NCBI RefSeq assembly: GCF_963678635.1
Contig: NC_087062.1
Coordinates: 70,089,345 to 70,153,344 of the forward strand
Length of the DNA stretch: 64,000 nt
Direction: 5' to 3'
From: Symsagittifera roscoffensis
Taxonomy: Eukaryota; Xenacoelomorpha; Acoela; Convolutidae
Position 1 is the stretch's first letter. Each line of letters starts with the position of its first letter. Below the pieces are notes generated by a model that was not told where the DNA came from, searched no databases, and saw only the letters and a program-made list of their open reading frames with translations. A program made the position numbers and the translations under genes. Positions 14,101 through 25,202 of the stretch are shown here, one piece after another.

Positions 14101-14195
14101 ACATTTTCAGACAACCAAACATTTTTAAATGAACAAGAGAACATCAGAAACTATTTGAAAAAATAAAAACACTTCTAATTGAACAAATATCAAAT

Positions 14196-14593
14196 ACTAT
14201 TCCAGGTCCACACTAACCATTTTATGCTATGTGCTACGCCTCAAGTTTTGGCATCGGCGCAGCTTTATTGCAATCTTGCAGTGGCACAAATAAGAAGATT
14301 CTCATTTCAGCAAACTCAAGAATATTTACACAAGCTGAACTTAGCTTCTCTACACTTATGAGAAAATGCACAGCTATAATATACGCTCTCACAGACTATT
14401 CCAGATCCACACTAACCATTTTATGCTATGTGCTACGCCTCAAGTTTTGGCATCGCCGCAGCATTATTACAATCTTGCAGTGGCACAAATAAAAAGATTC
14501 TCATTTCAGCAAACTCAAGAATATTTACACAGGCTGAACTTAGCTTCTCTACACTTATGAGAAAATGCACAGCTATAATATACGCTCTCACAG
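14196..14593 (+). repeat. 199-bp tandem duplication inside RNase H
   Basis: 14196-14394 and 14395-14593 are near-identical direct copies (period 199 bp). Because 199 is not a multiple of three, the event shifts the frame. Both copies carry CYASSFGI, with tyrosine where an active RNase H has the first catalytic aspartate. Confidence 0.9.
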
Positions 14594-14830
14594 AATATGC
14601 ATTTTTAATACTTGGATCAAAACATCCAATAGTTCTTTTTACAGACCATAAACCTATAATCCTTCTCTTTACACAAAAATCAAACCCAAATCACAGAGTT
14701 TACAGATTTCAATCAATTTTAAGGAAATTTCCAAACCTACATAGAATTTGGACATCAGGAAAAAATCTTGCTATGCCAGACACACTCAGTAGAAACACAC
14801 CACCTGAAGTATTAACAAGAAAAACAAGAG
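14220..14830 (+). pseudogene. pol: RNase H remnant
   Basis: A Ty3/gypsy RNase H with the tandem duplication above. Downstream of it the frame at 14428-14934 holds LFTDHKPIILLF (the TDHKPL block), YRFQSILRKF and MPDTLSRN (the A-D-x-LSR block near the RNase H end). The D-to-Y change at the first catalytic position and the duplication make it inactive. Confidence 0.85.
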
Positions 14831-15149
14831 TGCAAATACCACCAAATATTAAGTTTTTCTTGCAAAAGCCGAAACATCATCACAATAAGAATGCAAATAT
14901 GCAGTTAAAATTGACTTTGATCACGAACAAATAAATAACTTACATTTTTTTAAATTAATTTTAGATTGCCAAAATCTAAGGTAGTCCTATTCAAAATCAC
15001 TTCAATGTAGACCTATTAGGAAACTCTACATTTAAACCGATACCATATTCATCATGGATCAAAAACAATACACAGCATAAACCAATCAGACAAAAAATAT
15101 ATAGGAAAGACCTATTCCCCTTAATATAAAAGAAAGTCTAACTGATAAT

Positions 15150-15680
15150 TTGAATTTATCAGGATCTCGAGATACCGATTCAAAATACACAATAAATCAA
15201 TTTTTTAACCTCCATGACCCCCTAGATAACTTAACTCTCTCAAACATTGAAACTTTCATTATCTTTCTACCAAATACAGAGAAATTAGGACCAATATCAT
15301 TCTCTTCAGAAGAAAACTCATACATAATGGTCATAGTTGACGCATTCACACACTACGTGGCACTCAACCCAGTACCTCATTGTAATGCCTATTATGCATA
15401 TACAGCCCTTTATGAACACTGGATAGCAAGATATGGATTACCAGAAATCCTTGTCACAGATAATGGCTCTGAGCTCAAAAATAATGAAATAATCACATTA
15501 TGCCATCTATATAACAAAAAACACAAACCACGAACATCTCATGCCCCTTGGACTAATGGTTTAGTCGAAGGAATGAACCGCTCACTACAAAAATATCTCA
15601 GATGTATCATAAATGCAAACGAGACAAGATATACTGAATGGTCACCAGATGAAAAGTTTTTCCCCTTGGCTTACAAATAA
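15150..15680 (+). pseudogene. int: Integrase catalytic core, triad intact
   Basis: The longest well-kept pol segment, with no ATG at the frame start. The catalytic core reads VIVDAFTHYV, LVTDNGSEL and NGLVEGMNRSL. The three acidic residues are spaced D-39-D-35-E, the D,D-35-E signature of retroelement integrases. I do not see the N-terminal HHCC zinc finger; it may be lost in the broken stretch at 14940-15150. The frame stops at 15680. Further pieces such as LLPYYPKEYALREL (about 16175) fit a gypsy-type integrase C-terminal region. Confidence 0.9.
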
Positions 15681-17367
15681 CAACAAATTAAGGACTATCA
15701 CCTTATGAAATGATTTTAATCAAATATCATGGAAATCACTAATGTTCACAGCAAACTGCTCAAAAAACACACAAGGTTATTGCCAACCTACAAAAGAATC
15801 AATGTGTTATAATCTACCATTACAAACACACAATGAAGATCGTTTTCATCACCTAAAATATTAAAAATATTTTCCGGCATTTATACCGAATGGGTTTTAG
15901 ACAAAGATAAAAAACACATTGAAGATCATCAAAAAAATAGCCAAAAAACTATTACAAAGACAACGTTATTTCCCAAATAAATTCACGATTCACGTCAGCT
16001 ACAAATTTAAAAATTGGAACATGGCTGAATCCCAACTTTTGTAACAATAAAAGGAATATCTAAAAAATTACAACCAATCCGAAAAATACCTTTTCAAATT
16101 ATTGACAAGCTTATGATGTAACATATTAACTTACTGATTCAAATAAAAAAGAAATCGTTCAACATAGAAACAATCTTTTACCATATTACCCAAAAGAATA
16201 CGCTCTTCGCGAGCTAACACAATTATACTCCTTTACAGGACTCAAAGTTGTCCACGATATTTCAGACAATAACCAAAAACAAACAAGGGACGCAAATTTT
16301 TCATACAAATTTTAGAACCAAAGAATAAAAAAGTACCCGACACAAAGCCCAAGAAATAAGCAATAAACAAATACCTCAGAAGCAAAGCAAAAACCAAAAA
16401 TTAGTAGAAAAAATTAAAGAAAAATTTCAACAACGACAAACATCGCGACTTCGATATCAACCACCAAAAGATTACTTAACCTTCATTCCACAATCTAAAA
16501 TTTTAAAGAAATTTGATTTCCGAAAACCCCTTTCCAATCAATTAATCATTTTAAATTTTCAGAGATATAACAAATCTTTCATCTCTTTTCTAAAATTTCA
16601 TGATGACACTCCTGAACAGCAATTTCAACTTTAGCCAATTAGAAACTATCTAAGCATCACCTCATTCAGACACCACTTCTTCAGCCGACACTTTGCAAAG
16701 TTCAAACATATTACATATACATATGTAACTATAATTAAAAGACTTCCAAGCCAAAAGTAAGCAACAAGCTCATAATTGACAACCGGAAGAAACAAAATCT
16801 GAATATTACAATCCGCCCCCTATCAACTTGTACAAAAACCAACAATATTGTCCCAACTTACACTCCAAATTTCCTTTAAGGAAAAATATTAAATCAGCCT
16901 AGAGAAAAAAATGGGACATGATCATGTAGCCTAAAGTACGAATAACTCCTGGATACCCCTGATCATCGCATAAACACAAAATTAGAAATCTAATTCTTAG
17001 ACCTTCAGACTTCTCTGCACCAAAAATTGCCTATATCCAACCCACTTGTCAAAATTCAATAAACAATCCGACCAATTACAAAATTAGCCTGAGAAAAAAA
17101 TTATTCCGGCAAGAACGAATCATTTCTCAAATGTTTCTTTCCAAATCAGTCACACTTCTCAAAATCATACTTTCAAAACTTTTTTCAAATCCTATCAATT
17201 TTTTTTCAAATCAGCATATTTTTCATTATAGATACTTTCGAACTTTTTTTTCTCTTCAGAATTTTTTGCAGTTTTTCATAATTTTCTGTTCACTACACAA
17301 AAACTACCTCAACTTTGCAAAAATTCTTGACCACCTCCTCAGGTAAGATATTTCAACAACTATCTAA
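15681..17367 (+). other. Decayed end of pol and spacer
   Basis: Contains the integrase C-terminal remains near 16175 and then AT-rich sequence with long T and C/T tracts (17150-17340). The ORF at 17131-17346 is low-complexity phenylalanine/leucine-rich and is probably not a gene. Confidence 0.5.
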
Positions 17368-17529
17368 ATGTTAAGACATCTATTCAACAAAAAAGAAATT
17401 TTTCTTCTTTTAATAATATTTTTCACATTTTTAATATCCCTAATTCTGACAAAGTGCAAATGTATAAAAAAGGCAATAAAAATTTTTGCATTAGGAACAT
17501 TACTTTTAACCACTTTCATAATCGAATAA
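17368..17529 (+). CDS. Small two-segment membrane ORF in the retroelement
   Basis: A 53-residue ORF starting at ATG and ending TAA. Two hydrophobic stretches (EIFLLLIIFFTFLISLIL and FALGTLLLTTFII) are separated by a lysine/cysteine-rich loop (TKCKCIKKA). It lies between pol and the env-like region. It could be a remnant membrane anchor of an upstream glycoprotein or a small accessory protein. Its function is unknown, and AT-rich DNA often encodes hydrophobic ORFs by chance. Confidence 0.3.
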   Translation: MLRHLFNKKEIFLLLIIFFTFLISLILTKCKCIKKAIKIFALGTLLLTTFIIE

Positions 17530-17549
17530 TATAATCAACATAATTTTTC

Positions 17550-18500
17550 TTGATAGGTAAAAAATTTAAAGAACTTTCCAAAACTGCTAATCAACAACCC
17601 ACACAACTGTCCCCACCAACTACGATATCCCAGGAATCTTCAACAACACCAACATTCAGTCAAACAAACCATCCTCAGTCAACAACACGTAATTCACTTC
17701 AAGAAAACCCATATACAGTTGAGGAAAGACAATCACCAATATCAGAACCTTTGGAACCTTTGGAAACCAAAATAAATCCCCAATAGATACCTAAATCATA
17801 CATCCAAGACGAAATAGAAATTCCACAACTCCCAGAGTTCATTTTAATATACCCTCATCACCAATCCCAAATTCTTTAGATCTTTCCACTAGTACAATTC
17901 AAAATAGCCCCCCCCCCCACACCATTTCAATCTACCTCACAACAAAATACTCCGAACATGCCATCGGATTACCTAGGATCAACCCCCACATCCGAACAAT
18001 TTCGTGAAAATCTCTTTAACCCCCAACTTCAACACAACGTCTCCCACATTGGATGACACAAGCTTTCACTCAAGGTGAACCAAACTTGGTAAACGACCCT
18101 GTAGAAACCCATCAGATACATCTTTGTCATTACCAGAAACCCTCTCACTTCCTTCAACCCCTTCAATAAGTAGGACCCCAACAACATAATTTCCTCCAAA
18201 TTTCCCTACAAATCTAGACGATAGATATAAGGAACATTTAACCAATTTTATACCCCAACGATTAGATTGGAATACATTCGTAGAACCCCCTCCATTCTTT
18301 GATCAACATCTCGACAGTACCAGACTACATAATTGGGCACTCAACAGATTACAATATCGACACGATATTCACAAAGACATAGAGGAACACAACATACAAC
18401 GCCTTAAACTAGACAATCTGACACTTAAATTTGAAATAAAAATAAAGTTAAACAATTTAGTACATCTCTTCCCTTAGCTCCACCAATTATAGCAGCTCAA
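17550..18500 (+). pseudogene. Pro/Ser/Thr-rich ORF remnant
   Basis: Begins with a 78-codon frame rich in S, T, P and Q (for example TQLSPPTTISQESSTTPTF), then continues in broken frames with the same composition. It contains a C-homopolymer (about 17909-17920). It resembles a disordered or mucin-like segment. No family is recognised. Confidence 0.35.
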
Positions 18501-18636
18501 TCCTTAGCTCCCCCATTTATCACGACAGAAATTATCTATAAATATGATAGATATAAAAAAAGACACTTGGATACATCGCATTCTGTAATCCATATTCAGA
18601 ACTATCCTACACATATATTTTTAATAATCCTTCTCC

Positions 18637-18920
18637 TTCAAACCCTAATCCCTTTTACTTTTTCAGAACCAACAAATCATAAAAACCCTTCTCCTCGAAC
18701 AGGACCCCAAATTTACTAGTCACACACTATGATTGTGAAGAAAATAAGCAATCATAAGTTTATTCAAACCCTAATCCCTTTTAATTTTTCAGAACCAATT
18801 TAACTTTATTCAAAACCTAATCCCTTTTACTTTTTCAGAATCAACAAAATCATAAAAACCCTTCTCCTTGAACAGAACCCCAAATTTACTAGTCACACAC
18901 TATGATTGTGAAGAAAATTA
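18637..18920 (+). repeat. Imperfect tandem duplication, period about 172 bp
   Basis: A block starting TTCAAACCCTAATCCC and running through ACTAGTCACACACTATGATT is repeated about 172 bp later, with a shorter partial copy of its first part between them. It is non-coding and lies just before the env-like region. Confidence 0.8.
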
Positions 18921-18962
18921 ACAAAAAACACTACTTAAATACGCCATAAACCAAGACACTCA

Positions 18963-21160
18963 ATGCGAATCCGAACCACAAGAGCCCGAGCTACAACATT
19001 AACAGGATTTAAATTTACAGCAAAATTCTCAAAGAAAAAAGTACATTGTTCCCAAGTCTCAAATGGAAACACAAATAGACCTGATCACGAATCTTTCTAT
19101 CAAAGTATTGAAGAAAAACTTTTACATCTTAGCCCTGAAGATCTAAGAATGAACTTACTCTATTGAAATTAACCGCAAATAAAGACACAAACCAAAAATT
19201 GTTTAAATTTCTAAGTTTTTCCAGACTCTGCACATCAAGCGGAACTTGAAAGATACCAAGGTCTTATTCGATGACAAATACCCGTTCCACGGCGCACAAA
19301 GACGGTTAACTTATGACCTCTTTGATAAAATTGGATACCACTCATTGAAATAAACGACCCGTCTAATTGCAAAGCTGACACAAAAAAGAAAGGTTATAAA
19401 GAAATTATGTTTTTTGATTGAAACATCCAATTAGAAAACGAACTATGAAAGCGAGATTTAAAAAACGACACTATGATTTATCAAGGAATACGATTACCTA
19501 AAAAATTGGTTGAGGAAATTGCGATCCAATAACAAGAACACAAGCAACTAATGTTTGGTTCCCTGAAGACACATGTACCACAATTCAAATTGCAAAAATA
19601 CACGCACGAAAAAAATTTTTTATCAAAATACTTCATTGAATCCATCCCTTATGTTAAAATAAACCCTGAAACTATCCGAGAAAACAATCAAAGTTTCAAT
19701 AACATCTATAATATAGAAAACAAATTTACACGTTTTCAAATCTACCCAGGAAGAGAACTTGCTTGCAAATATAACACTCCACTTTATAACATAATACTCA
19801 AAAATTTTTGTCGGTCACGAACAAGTTCTCGACATGAACACAGGAAAAGTAATAATTAACCCAAATCTAATAAATCACATTTAAAATCATGACGAAAACT
19901 CATTCATCCCAGTAACATTTCTGAAAAACACAGGAAGAACTGGTGGCAAACTTCGACCACAAGACAAAAGCAGTACACGCATACAAGAACTGTCACTAAT
20001 GAAAAATACATATTTTGGTGCAATTCAGTATGAAATCCACTTAGACATGAAATTAGACTATACAATACGTAGAATTCTTCAAGAAATGTCACTATCAGAA
20101 CTAGAAACGCTTCATCACTTATGTGAATTTGAACGAACACAAGTTCTACAATCACTTGCACTTGCAGTATTAAAAATACCTTATGCAGGATATTTGTTGT
20201 CAGGAAAAAGATAAATTTTTTCCGACTTTGAAGGAAATTTATCATGGTATTAAGCCTGTTCGAAAAAAGTATCACCAAAGTATTATATGTATTTGAAGAC
20301 CAAAGATGTTACAAAAGAGTCCCCATAGTCTACAAAAAAATGTACATTTTGTTGACAACATTTCTAGAACAACATATTTCTGGGATACAGCTGTCCCTTG
20401 TGGATTTGAAAAAAGCCACAATGTTTACAATTGAATCCCGATGAAGATAAATATTATCTTCTCACACCATATCCTACACCTATGCCACCATTAAAAAATA
20501 ATTCACTAGAGAGTATCAGAGCTGTTGCTAGAATCCCATATATAGATTTATAATCAATAGGATTATACTCAAGATCAGATATACAACATCACATCCGCAC
20601 ACATCATTATCAAGAACTCCTTACAAAATTAGATACAATACAAAGACACTCTATTGACTAAAAATCAAGAAAACTTGCTGAAACCGCAGGATTTTCAGAC
20701 ATCTATACACAAAACTAGTATATACTTCTTCACAGATATAAGAGATTACATTTATTTAAACGGTAAAAACTACCATCCACAAGATATATCACCCATTAAT
20801 ACCTTTAGTTTTTTAAATCTGAAAAATGAACTTCTCGCCTTTCTAGGATGGTCCTGCTACATCTTAGAAAAATTGACTATATCATATGTAAAGTTTAATA
20901 TTTTTGGTTTTCTCTTTTCATTATTGAAAGGATTCTATATTACATGCGCAATACACACACCAGTAAACAAACAAGCAAGTGTAGCACGCATACTTTTCGC
21001 AGGGTTTTTCAGAATTTTTTCAACCTCAATTAACAAAATCCTTTTAGACGCTCAAATAAATGAAAATAACAACAAACTATCAACCACACCTAATGCATAT
21101 GATAATTCCCAAGACAACAAAATACAAACCTACTGCACCACAATTACACACTTTACATAA
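18963..21160 (+). pseudogene. env-like / third-ORF region
   Basis: A decayed coding stretch downstream of pol, where errantivirus-like elements carry env. Pieces include IEEKLLHLSPEDLRMNLL (about 19110), VWFPEDTCTTIQIAKIHA (about 19550), YFWDTAVPCGFEKSHNVYN (about 20370) and LLTPYPTPMPP (about 20455). A frame at 20654-21160 has a hydrophobic segment (FNIFGFLFSLLKGFYITCA) usable as a membrane span. Cysteine- and tryptophan-bearing ectodomain-like sequence followed by a membrane segment suggests a glycoprotein. I cannot assign it to a known Env family. Multiple stops and shifts. Confidence 0.4.
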
Positions 21161-22009
21161 TAACCATCCATTATCTGTAGTACCACGAAACTACATGAAT
21201 ATAGCCCTAACAGAGCACATCTCTGCAAGTCATAGTTATCCACAAAATCCAGTTACTCAGATAATAGCCCAGCAACCAAATGTAGAAGAAACGAATGAAC
21301 AGATTATAGAGCAGCCACATACCACTAATTTCCGTTCTCAGAACAACCATTTTTTTAGCCCACGATGAGCCGCGAGATTGGATGATTCAACCATTCCCTT
21401 TCATACGCATCCAACCTCCAATGTCAATCTCCAAACATATCATCAATTTCTGAATTCACTCCCTATCTTGTACCATCTTACACTAATAGTTCATCAAGCA
21501 TGGATTCACATGACACTTCCACAAACACAGTTTTTTTCACAATTTCAAAATTTAACTACTCTGAATCTAAAACCCCAGATGAATTTGCAGACTCCGAGCC
21601 TAGCCCATCCAATTTTTCCCAACCCCCTTTCAACAAACCCATATCCAAATTCCCAATTAACCTTCCTCAGCCCCTTCTTCCTACACTGATGCAATCCCAA
21701 TTTTCTCCCCAATGACCAGTGACCCACCTGACCCCTCTAGCCCCTTTGATGAAGAACTCGAGAATAAATTAGATAGTTTTATTACCCTACAATAACAACT
21801 TCAAAAACCTAACACACTAACTATTTGTCATCTATCACAAACCATGACATCCTCCGAATCCTCCAAGCCAGAATCTACTACTGAAGAAACCCGAGGCCAC
21901 CGGGTATTTAAACGTAAACATCTCAATGCCCAAAGACCTTCTAACCCTCGACTACCTCGAACGTTTTCAGTTCACCCACTTCATACTAACACAAAGTGGG
22001 TAGGTGTAC
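21161..22009 (+). pseudogene. Serine/proline-rich ORF remnants
   Basis: Overlapping short frames rich in S, P, T, N and Q. The frame from the ATG at 21844 starts MTSSESSKPESTTEE, continues into basic sequence (HRVFKRKHLNAQRP) and then runs into the minisatellite at 22010. Composition suggests a disordered accessory protein. No family is recognised. Confidence 0.35.
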
Positions 22010-22275
22010 TGCGGAAGGGTCACAATTTTAACAATCCGGAGAGTTCCTGTTTTTGTTATTCCGGAGGGGTCCTGTTTTGCCAATCGGGAAGGGTTCCAAT
22101 TTTGCCAATCCGGATGGGTCCTGTTTTTGCCATTCCGGAGGGGTCCTATTTTTCCAATCCGGAGGGGTCCTATTTTTGCCAATCCAGAAGGGTTCCAATT
22201 TTGCCAAGCCGGAGGGGTCCTGTTGTTGCCAATCCGGAGGGGACTATTTTTGCCAATTCGGAAGGGTCCTCAATA
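22010..22275 (+). repeat. Minisatellite, about 25-bp unit, about 10-11 copies
   Basis: Degenerate repeats of a unit close to CCAATCCGGAGGGGTCCTGT followed by TTTTG. All three plus frames stay open for most of the array, giving repeated short peptides such as NPEGS. It is GC-richer than its surroundings and lies inside the LTR element, between the Ser/Pro-rich region and the accessory ORF. Confidence 0.92.
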
Positions 22276-22440
22276 TACAATCATCCGTTTTTTCCACAGT
22301 ACACCTAATATCAAGCAAATACTAACAACGATCAACGAACCTACGTTAATGAACATGCCTTGTTTCCCTCACTTTCATGGACCTCATTTTATCATTTCAG
22401 TAACCATAATCACTCCCATTATATAAAAACCCAGACGACA

Positions 22441-22863
22441 ATGAAATGTGTCACATTACATCACCCAACCATAGCACTTCATAAAAAGCAATTCACAGCC
22501 ATCGGACTAACCCAAACACTAAATAGATTCACTGCACAAAAAGCAAACCGATATTCCATTAACCAATATGATCACGCCATTGCACGATACATGGCTGATA
22601 CCTTTCTAGAAGACAATACTAACGCTAATCGCCAACTAACTGAAAAGTTTTTCATAAGATATCAATATGTATTTACCATCAACTGCATTAATAAAAATGT
22701 TGATCTTGTTATATCTACAGCACTTCGCGACACAAAAGCCTACGACCCTTATTTCAATGAATTTAACCATTTTTCACTAACTTTCACTTTTCTAACACCG
22801 AAAGAACGTGACTTACGCTGCTCACATCAAATAATGTTACGCACAGAACAAACTCACACATAA
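22441..22863 (+). CDS. Unbroken accessory ORF of the LTR element, unknown function
   Basis: 140 residues from the ATG at 22441 to TAA. The frame is open upstream to 22360, but that part looks like spacer. The composition is soluble and mixed, with LHKKQFTAIGLTQTLNRFTA, YDHAIARYMADTFLEDN and FSLTFTFLTPKERDLRCSH. There is no signal peptide, membrane span or recognised motif. It is notable because surrounding genes of the element are riddled with stops while this frame is intact and has balanced amino-acid use. It could be a retroelement accessory protein or a captured host exon. Its function is not assigned. Confidence 0.45.
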   Translation: MKCVTLHHPTIALHKKQFTAIGLTQTLNRFTAQKANRYSINQYDHAIARYMADTFLEDNTNANRQLTEKFFIRYQYVFTINCINKNVDLVISTALRDTKAYDPYFNEFNHFSLTFTFLTPKERDLRCSHQIMLRTEQTHT

Positions 22864-22947
22864 ACGTATTATAAATTTATCCAACACCATGACGCAACTA
22901 ATACACCATCACGAAACCCGCAACATCGATTTCAATTTATTAACTCT

Positions 22948-23095
22948 TAATATACGTCACTCTTCTTCTTAAATTTCACATACTGTATAAAAGACGCTAA
23001 CATGCAAGGTATCATCAGAAATAATATACGTCACTCTTCTTCTGAAATTTCACATACTGTATAAAAGACGCTAACATGCAAGGTATCATCAGAAA
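22948..23095 (+). repeat. 74-bp direct tandem duplication
   Basis: Two nearly identical 74-bp copies beginning TAATATACGTCACTCTTC and ending GGTATCATCAGAA. They differ at about one base, so the duplication is much younger than the element. Each copy holds a CGTCA half-site and CTGTATAAAAGACG, a TATA-like stretch. Confidence 0.93.
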
Positions 23096-24487
23096 CTAGG
23101 ACCCTATACGACAACTGTATATATTTTGCCCACTAACCAAAACTTTCAATATCGATAAATCCCGTCCACTAATTGTCTCTCACGGGTATATAAAGCCCGT
23201 TGAAGTCCCAATCCTGGAATATATTCATAACACTAACTATAAGCATAAACTTTATAATCTAATCCAAAACACTCCGCACGAATTTTCACCAAGTAGTGAA
23301 GAGCAAAAGATCATCAAAGCACTTGAACTCCTATAGCCTCTACTGCAAACTAATTAAATCAACCGCTTGCTTGCTAAACTTTTAACACCATCGAACGTCA
23401 CTCACGATATTTTCCCAAATGGATTTTTTGCTGAAAATTAAGTCAGTACAATTATGGATCTTACACTAATAAATTCGAAACACAACTAACCATTCTTTAT
23501 AAAGGTTTCACTTTCGTTCTTAGACCTCATCATACAATCATCTAAAATAAACAAAAAGAAATAAAAAATTGAAACTTTTTTCTAGAAATTTAAAACTCAT
23601 ATTAACAAAATGTAGTCTAAATGAAAGCAGTAAAATTACCTCTAAATAGCAGTAAACTCATAAATAATCCTCCAAAGCAATAAATTCATTTTTACAAGGC
23701 AGTAAATTAATAAATTAAATTCCCCAAAAGCAGTAAAATTAATATTTCAATGTAATAAATTCAACAAAAAATGCAGATTTATTGAGCATGCTCTATAGCT
23801 GGCCTAACGCAACGCGCTACCCCACGCTTTGCGACCCACACTATATTTTTGCCAAGTGTTGCTCTGGTGTGAAAAATAACCAAACTAAAGTTAAACGCTT
23901 CTGCGATAACAATTAATAACAAATCATAACTAAAACCTAATTAACAAAAGGTAATTATATATGTAAACATTAAACGCAGTTTGTATAGATTTATTAGAGC
24001 CCAGGGAACGAGCAGCAAAGGAGACGACAACCCAATCACATTCCAACTTCGGAAACGCAAATCTATTCAATTTGCTGCCTAAAGTCACTGCCCTCAAAGG
24101 ATTTAAACTATGGACTCAACACCGCAGCAAAGGAAAACCCTCGAAACAGACCAACGGCCATCTCGATGCTGACTACACGTACCAATCCTAGTCACTTGGC
24201 ACTTCACGCGGAAAAGTCAAACTTCACCCTGCACGTAGTCTCGCTCTAACGAAATCGATACATTATTGCATCGATCAGAAGTTTTGACACAATCACCCAA
24301 GACTACCACGATCAAAGAGACCCATCTAGAAACACGATGATAACAATCTTACTCCGTCAAACACAAACAGCCACACTTCTCCTTTCTCCAAGAAGTCAAT
24401 GCTCGCAACTTCAAAAAGAAACTTCATCACCCGCTCTTCACTACATCAAACAATTAAAAACTAAAAACTCTCTAAACCCCGGATGGG
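23096..24487 (+). other. 3' non-coding region of the LTR element
   Basis: No clear ORF up to about 23990. A stretch at 23620-23770 repeats short GCAGTAAA/ATAAATT motifs. From about 23990 to 24480 the base composition becomes C- and G-richer, and one frame stays open for about 80 codons without a usable ATG. The polypurine tract expected just before the 3' LTR is weak (around GGATGGGC at 24481). Confidence 0.5.
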
Positions 24488-24860
24488 CGGAACCAATTCT
24501 AAGCTAGCATTTATGGACCAATTATATTTATGATGTAATATCACTATAAAAAATTTATAACTAACCATTCATATTCCATCTCTAACATTTACACTTATTT
24601 GTAAGTTCTGAAACTACTTGTAGCTTCAACACCAGAACAATTTGTATTAGACTTAGAATACAGTTGTTCTCCTTCTTCAAACTAACTCGCATAAACCATT
24701 ATACACTAGATCTAATGAGACTAGGAGATATAAGAGTAAAATTGGTATTAGACTAAGAAGTTGCATGAATCTATCCGGCCGAAAATAAGATAGCGTGACG
24801 AGTAGACGGTGTACCTTATCTGAAATTACTCTGTGAAAACAGTCACTGGTACATAACTCA
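24488..24860 (+). repeat. 3' LTR of the large element
   Basis: Aligns with 973-1354. It begins CGGAACCAATTC (the expected T of TG mutated to C) and ends CATAACTCA. It has a 9-10 bp length difference near 24645 relative to the 5' LTR and many substitutions. Confidence 0.88.
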
Positions 24861-24864
24861 AAAG

Positions 24865-25202
24865 TCTCAGGATCATTTTCGGCAGAGGTGGATACGCCAA
24901 CACAGGACCAATTTAGCGATAGTTCTTAAAATTCGTAATCGAGCGATAGTTTGTAATCGAAAACGAAACAAGAGCAGACGTGGATAAACTTCATATCAAC
25001 TACAACCTTCTATTTTGAACTGTTTTTCTCCAAAAACTCAAATCATTTATTTATCTTTGGTTCGACAGTCAAAACACTGCTTCTTATTTTCTAAGTTTTT
25101 ACATATCGGAAGTTTTATCGACGCTCAACTTAGTTTTACCTTGGTTAAATATTTTTTTATTCTGCATTTTTGATTGTTCTCAGTTGTACACTACCATCTT
25201 GT
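24865..25202. other. Spacer between the LTR element and the foldback element
   Basis: The right-hand flank of the insertion. No ORF, RNA gene or repeat seen. In the uninterrupted ancestral site, this sequence joined the left flank at 972. Confidence 0.5.

Larger units (their letters stand above)
973..24860 (+). mobile_element. Very large, inactive Ty3/gypsy-type LTR retroelement
   Basis: Two direct LTR copies (973-1354 and 24488-24860) bound an interior with gag-like, protease, RT, RNase H and integrase remains in that order, on the plus strand. The integrase after RNase H is the Ty3/gypsy arrangement. A 4-bp AAAG occurs immediately outside both ends. At about 23.9 kb the copy is far longer than ordinary Ty3/gypsy elements (about 5-12 kb). 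The excess comes from a 5.7-kb internal duplication and a long 3' region (15.7-24.4 kb) with env-like and accessory ORFs. Coding parts are full of stops and shifts. The LTRs differ at roughly one position in ten over the first 140 bases I compared by eye, so the insertion is old. Confidence 0.9.

Noticed and set aside
22010-22275. CRISPR array
   Set aside because: The units are contiguous degenerate 25-mers without unique spacers, in an animal retroelement.
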